This document shows positions 7,457 to 11,000 of a stretch of 11,000 nucleotides of DNA, piece after piece. A program made the translations under genes and the position numbers. Source of the DNA: an uncultured Oxalobacter sp. (GTDB lineage Bacteria; Pseudomonadota; Gammaproteobacteria; Burkholderiales; Burkholderiaceae_D). Location of the stretch: positions 1 through 11,000 of the forward strand of contig CAKQQG010000049.1 in NCBI GenBank assembly GCA_934270705.1, written 5' to 3'. Position 1 is the stretch's first letter. Each line of letters opens with the position of its first letter. The notes below the pieces were generated by a model. That model saw only the letters and a list, made by a program, of their open reading frames with translations, did no database searches and was not told the origin of the DNA.

Positions 7457-7607
7457 CCAGAACCACCGATATTCACATCGCCCACCGATAAACATTCTGT
7501 CTGTGTGACAATGTCAAAAGTTGATCTGAACCAAGGCGCCATAACCAGAAGCAAAATAACGACTTTTTATGCTGTATATTCCAGCAAAAATAGTTTCTCG
7601 TCTCGCT
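7457..7607. other. Intergenic region right of the P19 remnant, no gene seen
   Basis: These 151 bases separate the P19 remnant from the 3' end of the phosphofructokinase gene. They hold a perfect 5+5 dyad TGACA-A-TGTCA (7506-7516). On the minus strand it overlaps a consensus TTGACA (7517-7512), a possible -35 of the old P19 promoter, but no matching -10 is visible at 16-18 bp. A small GCTG/CAGC hairpin at 7571-7584 lacks a T-run in the correct place and does not make a convincing phosphofructokinase terminator. Confidence 0.3.
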
Positions 7608-8864
7608 CTATATCGTTTTATAAAAGGCATCCAGTTTTCGGGGAACAAGTCTGTTTTGCAAGGTTACATACTCCGGAAGGCCGTTCCTGCAAGGTGGCAA
7701 ATTCTCTCCCTGAATCAGTGGATACAAATATCGTTTGCATTCCGCTGTAATTCCGAATCCGTCCTCACTGATAAAACCTTGCGGCATAACTTTTTCGATA
7801 TTGGCAACATCTTTCAGATCAGCTGTCCCGATCCCGTAACGATACGGCGCGTCTGCCAAACGTTCGATCGTCGGCATCACGGAATTATGCCCTTTCAACG
7901 CCAACTCAACGGCAGCGCATCCCAATTCGTATGCCTGTTCTACATCAATGGCCGACGCAATATGACGCGCCGAACGTTGCAGATAATTGGCTACGGCCCA
8001 ATGAAGAGGATGTTTCAGCTTGTCACGGACCAAATTGGCGATTACTGGAGCCGCACCGCCAAGGTGCTCATGCCCGAAGGCATCGCGTGCCCCCTGGTCG
8101 GAAAGAAAACGGTCATCCGGATAGCGGCAACCTTCCGAAACCACCACTGTGCAGTATCCGAATCGCCGGACATTTTCATCGACGCGTGACAAAAATGCCT
8201 TCTCATCGAAGGTTCTTTCCGGAAACAGCACCACAACAGGAATACCACGATCCACAACCAGCCCGCCAGCAGCAGCGATCCAGCCTGCATGACGCCCCAT
8301 AACTTCCAGTACAAATACCCGTGTCGATGTCCGGCACATCGATCTCACGTCCAGCGATGCCTCCAATGTCGAAATGGCAATATATTTCGCAACCGATCCG
8401 AAGCCCGGACAACAATCCGTCACAGGCAAATCGTTATCGATTGTTTTCGGTATATGAATGGCCTGTACGGGATATCCCATCAAGGTGGAAAATTGCGAAA
8501 TCTTGTAACAGGTATCTGCGGAATCGCCGCCACCGTTATAAAAAAAATAACCGATATCATGAGCCTTGAACACTTCCAGCAAACGTTCAAACTCGCGTCG
8601 GTCTTTTTTCGGATCGGCGAGTTTGTAACGACAGGAACCAAACGCGCCACCCGGCGTATAGCGCAAGGCAGCAATGTCTTCCTGCGTTTCATACCCGGTA
8701 TTAACCAGCTCTTCCGTCAAGGCGCCAACGATGCCGTTTTTACCTGCAAATATCTTTCCGATCTTGTCCGGATATTTGCGCGCGGTCTCGATAACGCCAC
8801 ACGCAGAAGCATTGATTACCGCCGTCACTCCACCCGATTGTGCATAAAAAGCGTTTTTAACCAT
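7608..8864 (-). CDS. pfp: PPi-type 6-phosphofructokinase
   Basis: A 418-residue phosphofructokinase of the PFKA superfamily, interconverting fructose 6-phosphate and fructose 1,6-bisphosphate in the cytoplasm. Visible motifs are the phosphoryl-donor loop GGVTAVIN at 11-18, NGGGDSADT at 110-118, the catalytic PKTIDND at 139-145 and the sugar-phosphate-binding MGRHAGW at 189-195. Lys140 in PKTIDND, where ATP-dependent enzymes have Gly (PGTIDND), and Asp114 in the preceding loop are the known marks of PPi-dependent enzymes. Reversible PPi-linked activity is therefore expected. The residue before Asp114 is Gly, whereas other members usually have Asp or Asn there. Length and end (LVPRKLDAFYKTI) look complete. 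The start is well supported: AGAGGGGG lies about 7 bases before the ATG at 8864. The gene stands alone on this strand and is divergent from the pseudouridine synthase gene. Two long overlapping frames on the other strand are shadows. Confidence 0.92.
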   Translation of the reverse strand: MVKNAFYAQSGGVTAVINASACGVIETARKYPDKIGKIFAGKNGIVGALTEELVNTGYETQEDIAALRYTPGGAFGSCRYKLADPKKDRREFERLLEVFKAHDIGYFFYNGGGDSADTCYKISQFSTLMGYPVQAIHIPKTIDNDLPVTDCCPGFGSVAKYIAISTLEASLDVRSMCRTSTRVFVLEVMGRHAGWIAAAGGLVVDRGIPVVVLFPERTFDEKAFLSRVDENVRRFGYCTVVVSEGCRYPDDRFLSDQGARDAFGHEHLGGAAPVIANLVRDKLKHPLHWAVANYLQRSARHIASAIDVEQAYELGCAAVELALKGHNSVMPTIERLADAPYRYGIGTADLKDVANIEKVMPQGFISEDGFGITAECKRYLYPLIQGENLPPCRNGLPEYVTLQNRLVPRKLDAFYKTI

Positions 8865-8897
8865 CTTCTGCCCCCTCTAGCTCAAAACATACAGATA

Positions 8898-8926
8898 ACT
8901 TTAACGATGGTTCGGACGTGTCGCAA
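8898..8926 (-). promoter_or_regulatory. Candidate sigma70 promoter for phosphofructokinase gene
   Basis: Read on the minus strand, TTGCGA (8926-8921), a 17-bp spacer and TAAAGT (8903-8898) match sigma70 consensus at 4 of 6 positions each. A start near 8891 would give a short leader before the strong ribosome binding site. I saw no equally good promoter for the divergent gene on the + strand within 8865-9050; a lone TAAAAT at 9000-9005 lacks a -35 partner. Confidence 0.45.
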
Positions 8927-9050
8927 ACCTCGCTTCCATGCCTGACTCATACTGCAAGGCATATACCTTCATAATCCATAAAAAACACGCGGAATGATTT
9001 AAAATTTCCAGATTTCAGGGAAATGAAGATCGCAAACCACCTTTAATTAC

Positions 9051-10001
9051 ATGACCCGCATACAACAACTTCACAAAAAAACCACAATACCATCCCGAAA
9101 CGGTGTCTCGCCAGGCAAGGTATTTTTGCCGCAAGGTACATGGCGCACTCATGAAGATTTTTTGGCTGAACGATTTCCCGCTCTGACAAAAAACGAATGG
9201 CATCAACGTATTATAGAAGGTCATGTACTTGATTCAAATGGAGAGCCACTCCTGCCTGATAGCATATATCACTCCGGTCAGACACTCTATTATTATCGCT
9301 ATATCGCCAATGAAACCCCCATTCCGTTTCAGGAAAGCGTTTTGTATCAGGATGAATGGATTGTCGTTGCAGACAAACCGCATTTTCTTCCTGTCACGCC
9401 ATCGGGACGTTACCTGCAGGAAACCTTGCTGGTCAGGCTTCGACAAAAGCTCGGGATCGACACACTGACGCCGATGCATCGCATCGACCGCGAAACGGCA
9501 GGACTTGTCCTTTTTTCCGTCAAACCGGAGAGCCGGGATCGTTACCAACGACTTTTCAGGGAAAATTTCGTCGGCAAGCATTATGAAGCTATCGCCGCTT
9601 ATCGTACCGATCTGGCCCTGCCATTGCGATACAAAAGCCGCATCGTCCAGAGCGATGCCTTCATGCGTATGGAAACCGTCGAGGGGAAACACAATGCCGA
9701 AACGGAAATCCGTATCCTTCGTCGCTCAGAAAACTATGCCCACTATGATTTGAAACCGGTCACGGGCCGAAAACACCAGCTCCGTATCCAGATGTGTACA
9801 CTCGGCATTCCCATCGTCAACGACCGGATCTACCCCATCCATTATCCTGAAGCGCTCACACCAGCCATGCAGGAAGAAGAATACCGGCATCCCTTACAGC
9901 TCGTTGCAAAATCCATCCGGTTTACCGATCCGTTTACTGGAGAAATGCGCCAGTTTGAGAGCCGATATTCTCTCGATTTCAATTTCGTCACGACAACATA
10001 A
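9051..10001 (+). CDS. RluA-family pseudouridine synthase
   Basis: A 316-residue RNA pseudouridine synthase of the RluA family, which converts specific uridines in rRNA or tRNA to pseudouridine. The catalytic motif MHRIDRETAG is at 142-150, with the nucleophilic Asp at 146. The second conserved block TGRKHQLR is at 238-245, and YQDEWIVVADKP at about 99-110 is the usual strand leading into the catalytic domain. The N-terminal 90 residues resemble a degenerate S4-like RNA-binding domain (RTHEDFLAERFP...IIEGHVLDSNGE). The exact target nucleotide cannot be assigned; TruC-, RluA- and RluD-like enzymes share these motifs. The ATG at 9051 has no recognisable Shine-Dalgarno sequence, and I found no better in-frame start nearby. 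A seven-codon frame (9023-9046) ends 4 bases before it. The next gene starts 20 bases after the stop, so the two are probably cotranscribed. Confidence 0.9.
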   Translation: MTRIQQLHKKTTIPSRNGVSPGKVFLPQGTWRTHEDFLAERFPALTKNEWHQRIIEGHVLDSNGEPLLPDSIYHSGQTLYYYRYIANETPIPFQESVLYQDEWIVVADKPHFLPVTPSGRYLQETLLVRLRQKLGIDTLTPMHRIDRETAGLVLFSVKPESRDRYQRLFRENFVGKHYEAIAAYRTDLALPLRYKSRIVQSDAFMRMETVEGKHNAETEIRILRRSENYAHYDLKPVTGRKHQLRIQMCTLGIPIVNDRIYPIHYPEALTPAMQEEEYRHPLQLVAKSIRFTDPFTGEMRQFESRYSLDFNFVTTT

Positions 10002-10021
10002 TTGCCTACCGTTCTCATACC

Positions 10022-10789
10022 ATGAAAAAACGTCCGACACCGGCCAATCGAGACTCTTTTCCTGAAGTTACACTGACCGAATTTCGCGGCATATTGTATA
10101 TGCACCTCGGTACCGACTGGATACAGGGTGCCATGCGACTGGGAAAACCCAATATTATCGTACTGGACTACGTCCAGCACATGATGATGTGGATGTTGTT
10201 CAGAAATACACCGCGTCACATCGTACAGCTTGGACTCGGGAGTGCGGCATTGACTAAATTTTGCTACCACAATTTCCCGAATACGAAAGTCACCGCTGTC
10301 GAACTCAATCCGAACGTAATCGATATCTGCCGTAGCACCTTCCATTTGCCTCCGGACGACACTCGCCTGACCGTACTGGAAGACGATGCTGCCCTTTACA
10401 TCGAATCCATGAAACGCCGCAAAGCGATAGATGTGCTCCAGATCGATTTGTATGATGAAGATGCAGTAGCTCCGGTTTTCGATACACCGGAGTTTTATCA
10501 AAGCTGTGCCGATGCCCTGTCACCTGACGGTATGATGACCGTCAACATATTTGGCGAAGCATCCGACAGGCAGAAAAGCATCAAGGCAATGCAAGATTGT
10601 TTCGAATCCGTCATCTGGACAATCGTAGAAGAAGGACAAAACATGATAGTGCTCTGCAGCAATTCGCTTGAAGCCGTCCTGTTTGATGATTTGCAAAAAC
10701 GTTCTGAGCAAATCAAACGAACATATGGCCTGAGAGCAGAAAGATGGGTAGCAGGACTGGCCGCCTGGATGCAAGGCAAAGATGACTGA
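10022..10789 (+). CDS. Spermidine-synthase-like protein
   Basis: A 255-residue protein with the spermidine synthase (polyamine aminopropyltransferase) Rossmann fold, related to SAM-dependent methyltransferases. The nucleotide-binding loop IVQLGLGSAALTKF is at 67-80. VELNPNVID, which carries the ribose-binding acid, is at 93-101, DDAALYIES at 121-129, and IDLYDEDAVAP at 141-151 in the place of the catalytic acid loop. True spermidine synthases normally show GGGDG in the first motif and a D-x-x-D-P catalytic loop. Here both are altered and the N-terminal beta-hairpin domain is short, so aminopropyl transfer to putrescine is doubtful. Such stand-alone SpeE-like proteins are common in bacteria and mostly uncharacterised. 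The product is cytoplasmic; no membrane segments are seen. A Met-rich HMMMWM run is at 53-58. The ATG has no clear ribosome binding site, but the frame has no other start and the upstream gene ends 20 bases before. Confidence 0.82.
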   Translation: MKKRPTPANRDSFPEVTLTEFRGILYMHLGTDWIQGAMRLGKPNIIVLDYVQHMMMWMLFRNTPRHIVQLGLGSAALTKFCYHNFPNTKVTAVELNPNVIDICRSTFHLPPDDTRLTVLEDDAALYIESMKRRKAIDVLQIDLYDEDAVAPVFDTPEFYQSCADALSPDGMMTVNIFGEASDRQKSIKAMQDCFESVIWTIVEEGQNMIVLCSNSLEAVLFDDLQKRSEQIKRTYGLRAERWVAGLAAWMQGKDD

Positions 10790-10940
10790 ACACCCAAAAC
10801 ATATAAGACATAAGGCTTATATCAAGTACATGACACCATGTCCCGAATGTATCGTAAAGAAAACCTCCTATCTGACACACGCGAAAAAACAAAAGCGCCC
10901 CATAATCCCGAAAATGCATGAAGAAGCGCAAGAGAGGTAA
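10782..10940 (+). CDS. Possible small basic CxxC protein, translationally coupled
   Basis: A 52-codon frame starts with an ATG that lies inside the end of the spermidine-synthase-like gene and overlaps its stop by 8 bases. AAGG at 10773-10776 is 5 bases ahead of this ATG, a normal Shine-Dalgarno distance. The product MTEHPKHIRHKAYIKY... contains CPEC at residues 20-23, nine Lys and three Arg against five Glu, and five His. A single CxxC pair with nearby His could bind metal, but there is no second pair to make a complete zinc ribbon. I do not recognise the family. A chance frame is possible because the region is short and partly purine-rich. The coupled start and ribosome binding site are the main arguments for a gene. 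Confidence 0.33.
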   Translation: MTEHPKHIRHKAYIKYMTPCPECIVKKTSYLTHAKKQKRPIIPKMHEEAQER

Positions 10941-11000
10941 GTGGTGAGAGAGAAAGAGGACAGAGGTGGGGGTAAAAAGAAAAAGCCCCTGACGAGGTGT
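10941..11000. other. Purine-rich tail of the window, no gene seen
   Basis: From 10921 to 10985 the + strand has only 8 pyrimidines in 65 bases, mostly GA repeats and A-runs. No reading frame is convincing here. The last bases, AAAAAGCCCCTGACGAGGTGT, look like the left arm and loop of a rho-independent terminator whose right arm would lie beyond the window, but that cannot be verified. No clear terminator for the preceding operon is present; an AT-only hairpin ATATAAG/CTTATAT (10801-10807 with 10816-10822) has no T-run. Confidence 0.3.

Noticed and set aside
6872..7500. tRNA-His as an integration site of a mobile element
   Set aside because: There is no integrase, no repeat of the tRNA 3' end, and the downstream content is a decayed iron gene and a housekeeping gene.
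7569..8945. Two long forward frames (206 and 218 codons) opposite the phosphofructokinase gene
   Set aside because: The minus-strand frame has all phosphofructokinase motifs and a strong ribosome binding site. The forward frames give low-complexity, Arg/His-rich products without family resemblance.
9842..10501. Minus-strand frame of 219 codons across the pseudouridine synthase/SpeE-like junction
   Set aside because: It spans two well-supported genes and their intergenic gap, and no motif is recognisable.
10713..10931. Hydrophobic 72-codon minus-strand frame at the right end
   Set aside because: It overlaps the SpeE-like gene end and the coupled small frame, has no clear ribosome binding site, and its hydrophobicity follows from the purine-rich opposite strand.

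Overview
The window reads like a chromosomal segment of a moderate-GC betaproteobacterium. Burkholderiales, and probably Oxalobacteraceae such as Oxalobacter, fits best. This is an inference from gene content (a PCMT-family methyltransferase directly upstream of tolC, a PPi-type phosphofructokinase) and from general protein character; no database was searched. I see no phage, transposon, CRISPR array or classical defence island. Most of the window is housekeeping and export functions in compact operons.

Left part (1-4656), + strand: a three-gene efflux operon. It holds a MacA-type periplasmic adaptor (78-1298), a MacB-type ABC transporter (1301-3241) and a NodT-type outer-membrane lipoprotein (3232-4656). 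The genes are separated by 2 bp or overlap by 10 bp. Together they could form a complete tripartite pump from inner membrane to cell surface. The operon ends in a long hairpin and a compact rho-independent terminator (4733-4756).

Middle (4753-6993), + strand: a divergent PCMT-family methyltransferase (4797-5450) is followed by a second outer-membrane channel gene, tolC (5488-6792). Five bases after the tolC stop lies a near-consensus sigma70 promoter (6798-6826) for a tRNA-His gene (6872-6948, anticodon GTG). A strong, apparently bidirectional terminator follows (6957-6993).

Right of the tRNA, - strand: a broken gene of the P19/Tp34 periplasmic iron-transport family (7083-7447) has a one-base frameshift, no good start codon and a missing C-terminal third. 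Then comes an intact phosphofructokinase of PPi-dependent type (7608-8864), with its own ribosome binding site and a candidate promoter.

Right end (9051-10940), + strand, divergent from the phosphofructokinase: an RluA-family pseudouridine synthase, a spermidine-synthase-like protein, and a possible 52-residue basic protein with a CxxC motif whose start overlaps the stop of the previous gene. The last 80 bases or so are strikingly purine-rich and contain no clear gene.

The items most worth checking are the decayed P19 gene beside tRNA-His, the small coupled reading frame at 10782-10940, the tolC/tRNA-His transcription unit, and the unusual active-site motifs of the methyltransferase and the phosphofructokinase.
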